Origin: a bacterium
GTDB taxonomy: Bacteria; UBP14; UBA6098
NCBI GenBank assembly: GCA_023145965.1
Contig: JAGLDC010000066.1
Location: forward strand, 1-54,640
Length of the DNA stretch: 54,640 bases
Direction of reading: 5' to 3'
The notes under the pieces are model-generated. The model ran no database searches. It had not been told where the DNA came from and was given only the letters and a program-made list of their open reading frames with translations. The translations under genes and the position numbers were made by a program. Positions 35,631-44,563 of this stretch are shown here, piece by piece (the first letter of the stretch is position 1; the number at the start of each line of letters is the position of its first letter).

Positions 35631-36714
35631 CTATTTTAATAGCAAATAGGCTCTTATAAATTCATCGAGATCACCATCGAGAACAGCGCGTGTATTCGAT
35701 GTCTCTGCACCAGTTCGGAGGTCTTTAACCATATTATACGGGTGAAGGACATAGCTTCTTATCTGGCTACCCCATTCTATCCTCTTCTTTTTCGATTCGA
35801 CCTCGGCGCGTTCTTCGGCAAGTTCTTCCTCCTGTTTTTGTTTAAGTCTCGCGCGCAAAACGCTCAGTGCTCGGGCTTTATTCTTGTGCTGACTCCGTTC
35901 CGATTGACACTGCACAACTACCCCTGTTGGAATATGAGTTATTCTAACGGCGGAGTCAGTCTTGTTAACATGCTGTCCGCCGTGACCACTCGATCGATAC
36001 GTATCGATGCGAAGATCTTCTTCTTGAATCTCAATTATATCTAGTTCCTCAACTTGAGGATAAACAAACACACTCGCGAAACTTGTATGTCTTCTGTGGT
36101 TCGAGTCGAACGGGGAAAGACGCACCAAACGATGAATACCTATCTCGGCCTTGAGATAACCATAAGCATAGGCACCGTCAGCCTCGACAGTAGCGGATTT
36201 AATCCCAGCTTCATCGGCTGGTTCTATTTCGAGTATTTCGGTCCTATAGCCCGAATTCTCACACCATCGAAGATACATACGAAGTAGCATCTCTGCCCAG
36301 TCACAGGCTTCGGTGCCTCCTGCGCCAGAGTGAATATCGAAAAAGCAACCGCTTTTATCATTCGGCTCCGAAAGCATCTGTTCAAGCTCGAAATGTGAAA
36401 GGTCTTTCGATAAACGCGCAGCTTCATCCATGAGGATAGTATATTCCTCATCTTCTGGTGAATAAAGTTCAATCAATTCTACTAGATCACTAAATTTATC
36501 CTCGAAGGATTTCCATAAAAAAAGACGGTCCTCGAGTTCCTTCCGCTCTACCATGACTTTTTGAGCTGAAGCTTGATTATTCCAGAAATCGATAGCTTGC
36601 GCCGCTCGATCTATATGGGCTAATTTTTTCTCTATCGTAGGCGGGTCAAAGATACTCCCTAAGTTCGGCTATTCGCCCTTGGAGTTCCGCTATGTTTATT
36701 TTTTCTATTGCCAT
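35631..36714 (-). CDS. prfB: Peptide chain release factor 2, with programmed +1 frameshift
   Basis: Terminates translation at UGA and UAA. The catalytic GGQ is in SSGHGGQHVNKTD, and the tripeptide SPF in RLSPFDSNHRRHTSF, which marks RF2. The first 22 codons (ATG 36714, MAIEKINIAELQ...) end at an in-frame TGA at 36648-36646. The site has AGGGAG, three bases, then CTT TGA C, matching the known RF2 frameshift site (internal Shine-Dalgarno, CUU slip, UGA). After a +1 shift translation resumes with DPPTIEKKLAHIDRA and continues to the normal end, giving about 360 aa. The stop thus lets RF2 regulate its own level. It precedes no other gene on its strand within the operon; purA lies 6 bases upstream. 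Confidence 0.95.
36640..36662 (-). promoter_or_regulatory. prfB: RF2 programmed frameshift site
   Basis: On the - strand the site reads AGGGAG TAT CTT TGA C, with TGA at 36648-36646. The internal Shine-Dalgarno lies three bases before the CTT slip codon, as in E. coli prfB. When RF2 is low, the ribosome shifts +1 past the stop. Confidence 0.92.
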
Positions 36715-36720
36715 TGGTTC

Positions 36721-38010
36721 CTACTCTTTGGTAATTACACTCTTTCTCTCTGGACCAGTTGAAATCCAACCGACCTCGCAACCGGCTAATTGCTCGATGC
36801 GATTAATAAAATATTTTGCATTCTCTGGGAGGTCCTCAAATCGGTCGTAACTCGAGCATGGTTCGTCCCAGCCGTTAAGTTCCTCGTAAACCGGTTCGAG
36901 CTGTTCTAGCTCCTCGATTGTAGAGGGATATGAGCGGATGATCTTGCCGTTTAATTTGTAGGCACTACATATTTTAATTGTATCGAGCCCATTCAATATA
37001 TCCATCTTTGTAAGGAACAACCTGTCCACTCCCCAACGCCTACAATTTGTGCCAAGCACGAAACCATCGAGCCAACCACAACGACGAGGCCTACCTGTAG
37101 TCGCACCGAATTCATCCCAATCGTTCTGACCGGTTCCGCGAAGTCTTTCTGCTTCTTCGCCTTGAATTTCTGTCGGCATAGGGCCGTTACCCACACGCGT
37201 AGTAAAGGCTTTTACCAGCCCAATTATAGTGTCTATCTGGCGTGGATCTATGCCAAGACCAGAAGCAACTCCTGATAATGAAGTGGAACTTGATGTAACA
37301 AAGGGATACGTTCCCCAGTCGATATCTAACATCGAACCCTGTGCGCCCTCTATCAAGACCTTCTTTCCCGATTTAAGCAAATCGTGAATAAACACTGAGA
37401 CATCGCCGGTTATATTTCCCATAAATGATACTGTTTTCAACAGAGGTTGAATGATTTCATCCTCAGATGGTGGTTTTTCGCCCACAAAATCAAAAAATGG
37501 GCGGTAATAATCGATTAATTGTTGTGTCTTCGCAGAGAGACCTTTATTATAAACAATATCGCCCATGCGAATACCGAGTCGGGAATATTTATCTCTATAT
37601 GTAGGTCCTATTCCACGAAGAGTTGTCCCAATATTGGATAGCCTTTCTTCGATAGCTTCTACTCTTTTATGCAAAGAAGTTACTAAATGTGCTCGCGAAG
37701 ATATAAGTAACCGCCCTGTAGCGTCGATTCCACGCTCATGAAGTTGCTTTATTTCCTGCATCAAATTAGGTAAGTCGATAACCATTCCAGCACCTAAAAG
37801 CCCCGTTATACCATTCCTTAATATTCCCGAAGGCACCTGATGGAAAACAAATCTCTTTCCCTCGGCATAAACTGTGTGGCCAGCGTTTGCACCACCCTGA
37901 TATCGCGCTACCGCATCGACATCCTGATCGAGAACATCAACTGCTTTTGCCTTGCCTTCATCACCCCAAAAAAGACCAAAGACCAGACGACATTTGCTTT
38001 CATTCAACAT
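36721..38010 (-). CDS. purA: Adenylosuccinate synthetase
   Basis: Converts IMP, Asp and GTP to adenylosuccinate in AMP synthesis. Residues 16-22 are GDEGKAK, the GTP-binding loop; the usual form is GDEGKGK, so Ala21 replaces Gly. GGANAGHTVYAEGKR, LLGAGMVIDL, GIGPTYRDKYSRLGIR, EGAQGSMLDIDWGTYPFVTSS and TRVGNGPMPTE are intact, as is the late GATTGRPRRCGWLD segment. At 429 aa it has normal length. The Gly-to-Ala change is noted separately; the enzyme is otherwise canonical and probably active. It ends 6 bases before the prfB ATG. Confidence 0.94.
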   Translation of the reverse strand: MLNESKCRLVFGLFWGDEGKAKAVDVLDQDVDAVARYQGGANAGHTVYAEGKRFVFHQVPSGILRNGITGLLGAGMVIDLPNLMQEIKQLHERGIDATGRLLISSRAHLVTSLHKRVEAIEERLSNIGTTLRGIGPTYRDKYSRLGIRMGDIVYNKGLSAKTQQLIDYYRPFFDFVGEKPPSEDEIIQPLLKTVSFMGNITGDVSVFIHDLLKSGKKVLIEGAQGSMLDIDWGTYPFVTSSSTSLSGVASGLGIDPRQIDTIIGLVKAFTTRVGNGPMPTEIQGEEAERLRGTGQNDWDEFGATTGRPRRCGWLDGFVLGTNCRRWGVDRLFLTKMDILNGLDTIKICSAYKLNGKIIRSYPSTIEELEQLEPVYEELNGWDEPCSSYDRFEDLPENAKYFINRIEQLAGCEVGWISTGPERKSVITKE

Positions 38011-38050
38011 AAATTAACCTTTCGAATTCTAATTCGCTTTCGCCGATCTG

Positions 38051-38719
38051 CTAACAGCTTCCATTTCTCTCTAAGTCCAATATTATATTTTTCACTTTGG
38101 TGATATACGCAAAGCCAAATGCCAGATTGAGAAGACTGGCAACATGCATCTGCTCGCAAACCGAGCCAGTGCCATCAGCTGGGAAAAATACTCGATAATC
38201 ACGATAATAAGCATCACGTGCCGTGGATTCACAACACATATTGGTCATGATGCCGGATATCACTAAATCCTCTATCTTTAAACACCGGAGAATGGTCTCT
38301 AAATCTGTGTTGTAAAACGAGGAATATCTGTGCTTATAGATAACCTTCTCGTTACCAATCGGCGCAATATCTTTGTGTATTTTGCTTTCAGAGCTTCCCT
38401 CAAGACATCGACCTTCCCACCACCACGACATAATACCGAGATCTATCTCTTCAGGATGATGAACATGTTTAGTGAAAATTACAGGTCTTCCTGCAGAACG
38501 AAAGGCCTCAATAAGCCTCTTTAGATTTGGAATTATTGCCGAACCACCGCAGGTATACGTCGGAGAAGCCTCGTCCAAAAAAAAATCCTGCATATCCACA
38601 ACCAGAAGAGCACTCGCCGACGTATTTAATTGCATCTTATGCAAATTATACGGGCGGATACGCTCCAACCACCCATTCGATTTCGTTTCAAGATTCTCTG
38701 CCGTAACATAATTTTGCAC
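38051..38719 (-). CDS. Isochorismatase-family cysteine hydrolase
   Basis: 222 aa from GTG 38719, which has GGGAGG six bases upstream; an open frame back to 38776 lacks such a site. The catalytic triad of the family is visible: Asp in LLVVDMQDFF, Lys in IFTKHVHH, and Cys in SGIMTNMCCESTARDAYYRDYRV. A KHRYSSFYNTDLE segment is also typical. Members hydrolyse isochorismate, nicotinamide or N-carbamoyl amines; nothing in the sequence fixes the substrate. The family is cytoplasmic. It precedes purA on the same strand by 40 bases. Confidence 0.85.
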   Translation of the reverse strand: MQNYVTAENLETKSNGWLERIRPYNLHKMQLNTSASALLVVDMQDFFLDEASPTYTCGGSAIIPNLKRLIEAFRSAGRPVIFTKHVHHPEEIDLGIMSWWWEGRCLEGSSESKIHKDIAPIGNEKVIYKHRYSSFYNTDLETILRCLKIEDLVISGIMTNMCCESTARDAYYRDYRVFFPADGTGSVCEQMHVASLLNLAFGFAYITKVKNIILDLERNGSC

Positions 38720-38868
38720 TATAAACCTCCCAAAAGGAAACAGAGAGTAATATATGGCTGGGTTTACGCAAGTCAAGAAAAATACAATAAACCACTTCGG
38801 AGATTAATCTTCATCAAATTATACCTATTAAAATGCACCCCTTTTAAAAAACCCATGAAAGCAAAGAA

Positions 38869-39001
38869 GCTGGCGCGGGCGGCGGCGCGCTATTTGCCGC
38901 CTGCAAATAGCGCGACATCCGTGAAGGGTAGATGGGATTTTTGCGCGAAATAAATCAAGATAAAACTACGAAATAAACGCAATAGCAAAAATCGTGATAG
39001 C
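38869..39001 (-). repeat. Dispersed intergenic hairpin element, copy 4 (inverted, with extra arm)
   Basis: On the - strand: GCT then A, TCACG, GATTTTTGC (38985-38993) pairing with GCAAAAATC (38936-38944), then the C-rich linker and CGCGCCA. A perfect extra hairpin GCGCTATTTGC/GCAAATAGCGC (38887-38897/38903-38913) is inserted in the linker and makes this copy about 30 bp longer. The outer stem is the weakest of the four (three pairs then mismatches). The remainder of the 371-bp gap 38720-39090 shows nothing else. Confidence 0.75.
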
Positions 39002-39090
39002 GCTATAACTGAGTAAAAACAGAATTAGCCCAGCCGGTATCTGCGCTTCTAATTGCAATCTTACAATGCCAACAAAAATCCCGCAAAGGC

Positions 39091-40455
39091 TTAATTATTT
39101 CTTTTGAATAACCTCTTTGCCGATTCATTAGCCCTAGAAATAATCTCTTTCTCGTCAATATTCGCTATCTTTCCATTTTTAACAACGACTTGTCCATCGA
39201 CAACAGTATATTTTGCTGTATGATCAAAACCAGAGAAAACAAGCGCCGCCAAAGGATCTGATAATCCACCGGCATATCCAATACTATCGAGATTAAAAAC
39301 AGCTATATCCGCACCCATACCAGCCTGTAAAGAGCCAAGATTCGAATAACCGAGAAGCTTTGCGCCTCCATGCGAAGCCATAGATAAAACCTCACGAGCC
39401 GAAAGCGAGGAAGATCCGTATTTCACACGCTGAAGCAACATAGCATTGCGCACTTCACCAAGCATGTCTGATGAATCGTTTGAAGCCGAGCCATCTACAC
39501 CGAGACCAAGACGAATCCCTGTATCGAGCATCTCGCGAATCCTCGCTATTCCAGACCCAAGGCGCATATTCGACGTCGGACAGTGACAAACTCCCGTGCC
39601 GGTTTCCGCGAGTAACTCCAGTTCCATATCATTGAAATAGATACCATGAGCAAAATAAACATCCTCTCCCAACCAGTTCCATTTTTCCATAAGTTCCAAT
39701 GGTCGCTTACCATATTTTTCTAGACAAAAATCCTCCTCGTCCATCGTCTCACCAAGGTGTGTATGTAGGATGACCGACCTATCTCGTGCGAGAGATGCCG
39801 TCTCAATCATAAGCGAAGGATCGACTGAAAAAGGGCTACATGGAGCAAGAGCAATTTTATGCATCGAGAGCGGCGATGAATCGTGAAATCTGTCTATTAC
39901 GCGCTCCATATCGCAGACTACATCTTCCGTCGATTGCACGACGTTATCTGGTGGAAGTCCTCCATCCGCCTCGCCAAGCGTCATAGAACCACGCGTTGGG
40001 CTAAAACGAATTCCAAGCCTATCCGCAGCCTCGAACTGAAGCTCCATTATATCGCCTTTAAACTCACGCGGATAGAGATACATGTGATCCGAACTCAATG
40101 TGCAACCGGTTTTAAGAAGTTCGGCGCAAGCAAGAAGCGTAGAGTTAAAAACAGCATCGGCATCGAGCTTGGCCCAAATGGGATAAAGATATTTAAGCCA
40201 ATCAAAAAGTTTAGCATCTTGAGCACCCGGAAGATTGCGAGTTAGCGTCTGGTAAAAATGGTGATGACAATTAACGAGACCTGGAATTGCAACACATCCA
40301 GTGCAATCGATAACATCCGTCAACTCGGTATCGAACGAAATATCCTTGCCTATTTTCGATATAATATTCCCATCGATTAAAATATCGGCATTCGCTATCT
40401 CACTCCCCTTCTCATCGAAAGTTGCCACAAGCATACAATTTCTTAAAATGAGCAT
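39091..40455 (-). CDS. Amidohydrolase, 8-oxoguanine deaminase/TrzN-like
   Basis: 454 aa, metal-dependent deaminase of the ATZ/TRZ amidohydrolase group. LVNCHHHFYQTLTRNLPGAQDAKLFDWLKYLYPIWAKL closely resembles the 8-oxoguanine deaminase front, with the first metal-binding His residues. ILHTHLGETMDEEDF holds the H-x-H-x-x-E motif, YFAHGIYFNDME the next His, and GLGVDGSASNDSSDMLGE the catalytic Asp. These fit 8-oxoguanine deaminase or S-adenosylhomocysteine/guanine deaminase relatives; the wording favours the first. It stands alone under a divergent promoter. Confidence 0.85.
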   Translation of the reverse strand: MLILRNCMLVATFDEKGSEIANADILIDGNIISKIGKDISFDTELTDVIDCTGCVAIPGLVNCHHHFYQTLTRNLPGAQDAKLFDWLKYLYPIWAKLDADAVFNSTLLACAELLKTGCTLSSDHMYLYPREFKGDIMELQFEAADRLGIRFSPTRGSMTLGEADGGLPPDNVVQSTEDVVCDMERVIDRFHDSSPLSMHKIALAPCSPFSVDPSLMIETASLARDRSVILHTHLGETMDEEDFCLEKYGKRPLELMEKWNWLGEDVYFAHGIYFNDMELELLAETGTGVCHCPTSNMRLGSGIARIREMLDTGIRLGLGVDGSASNDSSDMLGEVRNAMLLQRVKYGSSSLSAREVLSMASHGGAKLLGYSNLGSLQAGMGADIAVFNLDSIGYAGGLSDPLAALVFSGFDHTAKYTVVDGQVVVKNGKIANIDEKEIISRANESAKRLFKRNN

Positions 40456-40483
40456 ATCTCAATCCTTTAATTCGAGTTAATAA

Positions 40484-40511
40484 AATCTAAATTAGATTCT
40501 GTTGATGTCAA
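40484..40511 (-). promoter_or_regulatory. Putative sigma-70 promoter for the amidohydrolase gene
   Basis: On the - strand, TTGACA (40506-40511), a 16-base spacer and TAGATT (40484-40489), about 29 bases before the start. It is divergent from the promoter of the DUF4139 gene in the 321-bp gap, which holds no gene. Confidence 0.5.
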
Positions 40512-40728
40512 GTATTAGAACGCCTTGAGATTTATAATCTCCTTTCCAAATTATTAAATCTTTAGAGGAACAATTTAAAAATTCTATATCTCACCCAAAA
40601 TTTTATGAGATTTGAACCCCCGATTAATATAATAAATTATATAAGGAATCACATTATCTTAATAAGCCAAGTTTCATGAAAATATTTGTTAGCCAATTCA
40701 GAAACTTAATCTATATAAACTGTCTGGC

Positions 40729-40756
40729 TTGACAATTGCTGTTTAAAATTTAAAAT
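40729..40756 (+). promoter_or_regulatory. Putative sigma-70 promoter for the DUF4139 gene
   Basis: TTGACA (40729-40734), a 16-base spacer and TAAAAT (40751-40756). GGAGGG then sits about 5 bases before ATG 40777. Confidence 0.5.
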
Positions 40757-40776
40757 AGTATAAAAATGGAGGGAAC

Positions 40777-42102
40777 ATGAAAAAAGCACTATTATTATGT
40801 ATTTTTTCAGCGGCAATAGCTTTTGGCGAAATTGCTGTTACTATTTATAGCGATGGATTCGCTCTCGTAAAGGAACAAAGAAAACTCGATTTTAAAAAAG
40901 GCACTACTGAATACAATTATTCCCCGGTTCCTTCGCAGATTACACCTCAAACAGTCCATTTTGCCGGTGATGGAATAGCCGTTCTAGAACAGAATTATGA
41001 ATACGATATAGTTAGCACGGACAGGCTTCTCCAGAAAAACCTCGATAAAAATATTCGTATCGACCTTGCCGACGGTGGAGAAAGTGTCACCGGAATATTG
41101 CTATCGGCTACATCCAATTCGATATTAGTGGATGTTAAAGGTGTTCTATCTTCATACCGTTTGGAGAAAATCGTTAATGTAGCCTTTCTCGAAAGGCCGG
41201 AAAAACTCTTTACTCGCCCTACGCTGGTCTGGATGCTTAATTCGGAAAACGATGGCAAGAAGGACACCGAGCTTTCATATATGACAGGGGGCTTGGATTG
41301 GGAAGCCGCATATGTTGCCAATGTTGACAAGGACGATAAACACCTTTCGCTCGATGGATGGGTAACTATTCGAAATAACTCCGGAATGACCTTCGATAAT
41401 GCCAAACTTAAACTCGTTGCCGGAGAAGTCCATCGAGTCCAAAACAAGCCGGCCCCAAGGTCGGCAAAGGCTGGCGGGATAATGATGATGGACGAGGCTA
41501 TGCCTGTGGGCTTTGAAGAGGAATCTTTCTTCGAATATCATCTCTACACACTTCCAAGACCAGCTACAGTGGCCGACAGACAAGAAAAACAACTTACTCT
41601 TTTTCCCAGCGCAAATACCGAAGTTAAAAAAATCTTTGTCTATGAAGCAAGCAGATCCAACGATGTTCGGGTAGAACTCGAATTCGAGAATTCCAAGGAA
41701 AAGGGCTTGGGAATGGCCCTTCCAGAAGGAATAATTCGTGTTTATAAGGAAGATAAATCCGGCGCACCTCAATTTGTGGGCGAGGATAGAATCGAACACA
41801 CTCCCAAGGATGAAGAAATTAGGATCTATCTTGGCAATGCCTTCGATATCGTAGCCGAGAGAACAACTAAGGACTACAAAAGGATCTCAAATAGAATCTA
41901 TGAGGAGAACTTTGAGGTTAAAATACGAAATCACAAAGAAGAAACCGTGATTGTAACAGTCGTAGAAAAGTTCTGGGGCGACTGGTTCATTAAAACTGAA
42001 AACATAAAGGGCAAACAGAAAGATGCTCGAACTAACGAATGGGAAATAACCATCCCGAAAGATGGAGAAACAGTACTCACATACACAATAAGGCACAAAT
42101 AA
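40777..42102 (+). CDS. Secreted DUF4139-domain protein
   Basis: 441 aa. Signal peptide MKKALLLCIFSAAIAFG. The body carries the DUF4139 pattern: LVKEQRKLDFKKGTTEYNYSPVPSQI near the start, LSYMTGGLDWEAAYVANVD, ITIRNNSGMTFDNAKLKLVAGEV and a C-terminal ENFEVKIRNHKEETVIVTVVEKFWGDW. The family is periplasmic or surface-exposed with beta-sandwich repeats and no proven activity. It is followed by mscS after 17 bases, so the two are probably co-transcribed. It lacks a Por-type tail, unlike the other secreted proteins in the window. Confidence 0.85.
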   Translation: MKKALLLCIFSAAIAFGEIAVTIYSDGFALVKEQRKLDFKKGTTEYNYSPVPSQITPQTVHFAGDGIAVLEQNYEYDIVSTDRLLQKNLDKNIRIDLADGGESVTGILLSATSNSILVDVKGVLSSYRLEKIVNVAFLERPEKLFTRPTLVWMLNSENDGKKDTELSYMTGGLDWEAAYVANVDKDDKHLSLDGWVTIRNNSGMTFDNAKLKLVAGEVHRVQNKPAPRSAKAGGIMMMDEAMPVGFEEESFFEYHLYTLPRPATVADRQEKQLTLFPSANTEVKKIFVYEASRSNDVRVELEFENSKEKGLGMALPEGIIRVYKEDKSGAPQFVGEDRIEHTPKDEEIRIYLGNAFDIVAERTTKDYKRISNRIYEENFEVKIRNHKEETVIVTVVEKFWGDWFIKTENIKGKQKDARTNEWEITIPKDGETVLTYTIRHK

Positions 42103-42119
42103 TAGAATAGGGTTAAATT

Positions 42120-43031
42120 ATGTTTGGTTTAAATTGGGACGAAATTTTAGATAGCGTTATTCTGCTAGGCGGTCGATGGCTTCTATCGAGCGGGCTCAGG
42201 ATATTACTTTACGTAATTGGTGCCGTGATAATTATCAAGTTGCTTAGAAAGATCGGAAACGTGGTTATCACCAAGTTCCAGGATGACGATCCGACGACGA
42301 TGAACGACCAGGAAAGAAGAGCCGAAACCCTCGTCACCGTGATGAATATCACTACCAAGGTTTTCGTTTGGAGCATAGTTTTCTTCATGATACTTCGGGA
42401 AATCGGCGCGAACATAACGCCGCTGCTCACCGGCGCGGGTGTAGTCGGTCTTGCCATCGGTTTTGGCGCGCAGAACATCGTTCGGGATTTTTTCAACGGT
42501 TTTTTGATTTTGCTCGAAAACCAATATCGCGTCGGCGATTTCGTGAAAATAGCCGAAAGGTCGGGCGGGGTCGAAAGCATTACCTTGCGCACGACCTCTA
42601 TTCGAGACCTCGAGGGGATTCTCCATATAATTCCAAACGGCGAGATTAGGGCGGTCGATAACTACACATTCGCGGTTAGCAAAAGCGTTGTCGATGTGGG
42701 AATCAGTTATAATTCCAGCGTCGATTTAGCCATGGAAGTGCTCGAGTCGATTGGAAAGGAACTGCCAGAGCTTCCAGAAATAGGCCGCTTCGTCAGAGAT
42801 TTCGCTATTCTCGGAGTCCAGAATCTCGGGGATAGCTCCGTCGATATACGCGTTTTGATCACGACGGATCCATCGCAGCAGTGGGCAATCGGCAGAAAAT
42901 TTAAATATCTTGTGAAGAAGCGTTTCGACGAGGCCGGAATCGAGATACCATACCCCCATCAAACCGTTTATATGAGAACCGAAAACGATAATAAACCCGT
43001 ACTCTCCATCGAATCCGAAAACAAAAATTAA
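42120..43031 (+). CDS. MscS-family mechanosensitive ion channel
   Basis: 303 aa. Three hydrophobic segments: LLSSGLRILLYVIGAVIIIKLL, VFVWSIVFFMILREIG, and the pore-lining VVGLAIGFGAQNIVRDFFNGFLILLENQYRVGDFV, which is the diagnostic MscS core. The beta domain and C-terminal alpha/beta domain follow, with IPNGEIRAVDN. It gates on membrane tension to release solutes under osmotic downshift. It follows the DUF4139 gene by 17 bases and precedes glgA by 20. No N-terminal extension as in MscK is present. Confidence 0.93.
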   Translation: MFGLNWDEILDSVILLGGRWLLSSGLRILLYVIGAVIIIKLLRKIGNVVITKFQDDDPTTMNDQERRAETLVTVMNITTKVFVWSIVFFMILREIGANITPLLTGAGVVGLAIGFGAQNIVRDFFNGFLILLENQYRVGDFVKIAERSGGVESITLRTTSIRDLEGILHIIPNGEIRAVDNYTFAVSKSVVDVGISYNSSVDLAMEVLESIGKELPELPEIGRFVRDFAILGVQNLGDSSVDIRVLITTDPSQQWAIGRKFKYLVKKRFDEAGIEIPYPHQTVYMRTENDNKPVLSIESENKN

Positions 43032-43051
43032 TCAACGAGGAGAATAGTCAC

Positions 43052-44533
43052 ATGTCAGAAAAACTTAAAGTCCTGCTTATCGCGGCGGAAGCCTATCCCT
43101 TTGCGAAAGTTGGCGGTTTGGCCGATGTTGCCGGCAGCCTCCCAAAACCACTTAAGAATAAGGGAATCGACATCCGCGTCATGATCCCCCTTTACGATAA
43201 AATTGATACTAAAGAATTCTCTATAGAATATTCGGGTGTTCAATTCGATGTCCCGATGGCTGATAAGACCTTTTCGGCCAAACTTTACTGTGGGAAATTT
43301 CCCGGGGACGATATACCCGTTTATTTTATCGAGTGCCCGGAGTATTTCGGGAGACCGGGTATTTATACCGATCCCGACACCGGCAAGGCCTATGCCGATG
43401 ATGGCGAGCGCTTCGTTTTCTTCTCGAAATCTGTGCCATTGGCTATTCAAGCTCTGGGCTGGACACCCGATGTAATCCATGCCAATGATTATCAGACTGG
43501 CTTGATCCCAGCAATTTATAAAATTCTGGAGCCTAAATCGGAAATGGCTTTTCTCTTCAGCATCCATAATCTCGCATATCAAGGTAGATTTCAACCGGAA
43601 ATACTCGACCTAATCGGTTTTGGGAAAGAACAATTTTACCCGACAGGACCGTTTGAATTCTTCGGAAAAGTCAATCTCATGAAACTTGGTATATTTTATA
43701 GCGAAATAATAAACACTGTATCACCAACCTACGCCCAAGAAATTCAATCCAGCGCCGAATTCGGTCATGGCCTGGAAGGCATACTGAGCTCAAAAAGCGA
43801 CCACCTTTATGGGGTTTTAAACGGTATCGACCAAACAGTATGGAATCCAAAAAACGATAGACATATTCCATATAAATTCAACTCGGATGATCTATCGGGT
43901 AAGCGAATGAACAAAGCGGCATTGCTCAAAGAACTCGGTCTTCCTGAAAATAGAATTAACAAACCACTTATTGCGACAATAAGTCGCCTTGCCGACCAAA
44001 AAGGTTTCGACTTGCTAATACCGATTATGCATGATATCGTTTCCAAAGATGCAACCTTTGTCCTTTTGGGAACCGGGCAAAAAGAATATGAGAAGGCTTT
44101 TAGAGAACTCGGCGAAAAGTATCCGGAAAGCGTCGCCGCAGTTATTAGCTTCAAAGGGGATCTTGCACACCGCATCGAGGCTAGTGCAGATATGTTCCTT
44201 ATGCCTAGCAAATATGAACCTTGCGGATTGAATCAAATGTATTCGATGGCTTACGGAACTATCCCCATCGTGCGCAAAACAGGAGGCCTTGCCGATACTG
44301 TTACACAAGCCGATTTGGCCACTGATAGCGGAACAGGCTTTGTTTTTGAAGAATATTCCAAAGAGGCATTCCTCGGGGCAATATCCCTCGCCCTGAAAGC
44401 CTTTGATGATGAGCGCGCTTGGCGTAAACTTCAGCAGAGAGCTATGAGCTTCGATTCTTCTTGGGAAAACTCAGCGGAAAAATATATTGAATTATATAAA
44501 CAAGCCATAGCTTTAGCTCGTAAGTCGGATTAA
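43052..44533 (+). CDS. glgA: Glycogen synthase (ADP-glucose type)
   Basis: GT5-family glucosyltransferase that elongates alpha-1,4-glucan from ADP-glucose. The N-terminal AYPFAKVGGLADVAGSLPKPL with the KxGGL motif binds ADP-glucose. HANDYQTGLIPAIYK, FSIHNLAYQGRFQP and the C-terminal SADMFLMPSKYEPCGLNQMYSMAYGTIPIVRKTGGLADTV are all present. At 493 aa it has usual length. It is cytoplasmic. The bifunctional nucleotidyltransferase gene starts 30 bases after it, so sugar-nucleotide supply and glucan synthesis may be co-regulated. Confidence 0.95.
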   Translation: MSEKLKVLLIAAEAYPFAKVGGLADVAGSLPKPLKNKGIDIRVMIPLYDKIDTKEFSIEYSGVQFDVPMADKTFSAKLYCGKFPGDDIPVYFIECPEYFGRPGIYTDPDTGKAYADDGERFVFFSKSVPLAIQALGWTPDVIHANDYQTGLIPAIYKILEPKSEMAFLFSIHNLAYQGRFQPEILDLIGFGKEQFYPTGPFEFFGKVNLMKLGIFYSEIINTVSPTYAQEIQSSAEFGHGLEGILSSKSDHLYGVLNGIDQTVWNPKNDRHIPYKFNSDDLSGKRMNKAALLKELGLPENRINKPLIATISRLADQKGFDLLIPIMHDIVSKDATFVLLGTGQKEYEKAFRELGEKYPESVAAVISFKGDLAHRIEASADMFLMPSKYEPCGLNQMYSMAYGTIPIVRKTGGLADTVTQADLATDSGTGFVFEEYSKEAFLGAISLALKAFDDERAWRKLQQRAMSFDSSWENSAEKYIELYKQAIALARKSD

Positions 44534-44563
44534 AATACATTCCTTTTTCCGGATGGTTCCCAA

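Noticed and set aside
35631-36554. RF2 starting at the internal ATG 36554
   Set aside because: The upstream frame plus the TGA frameshift site restores the missing N-terminus of normal RF2.
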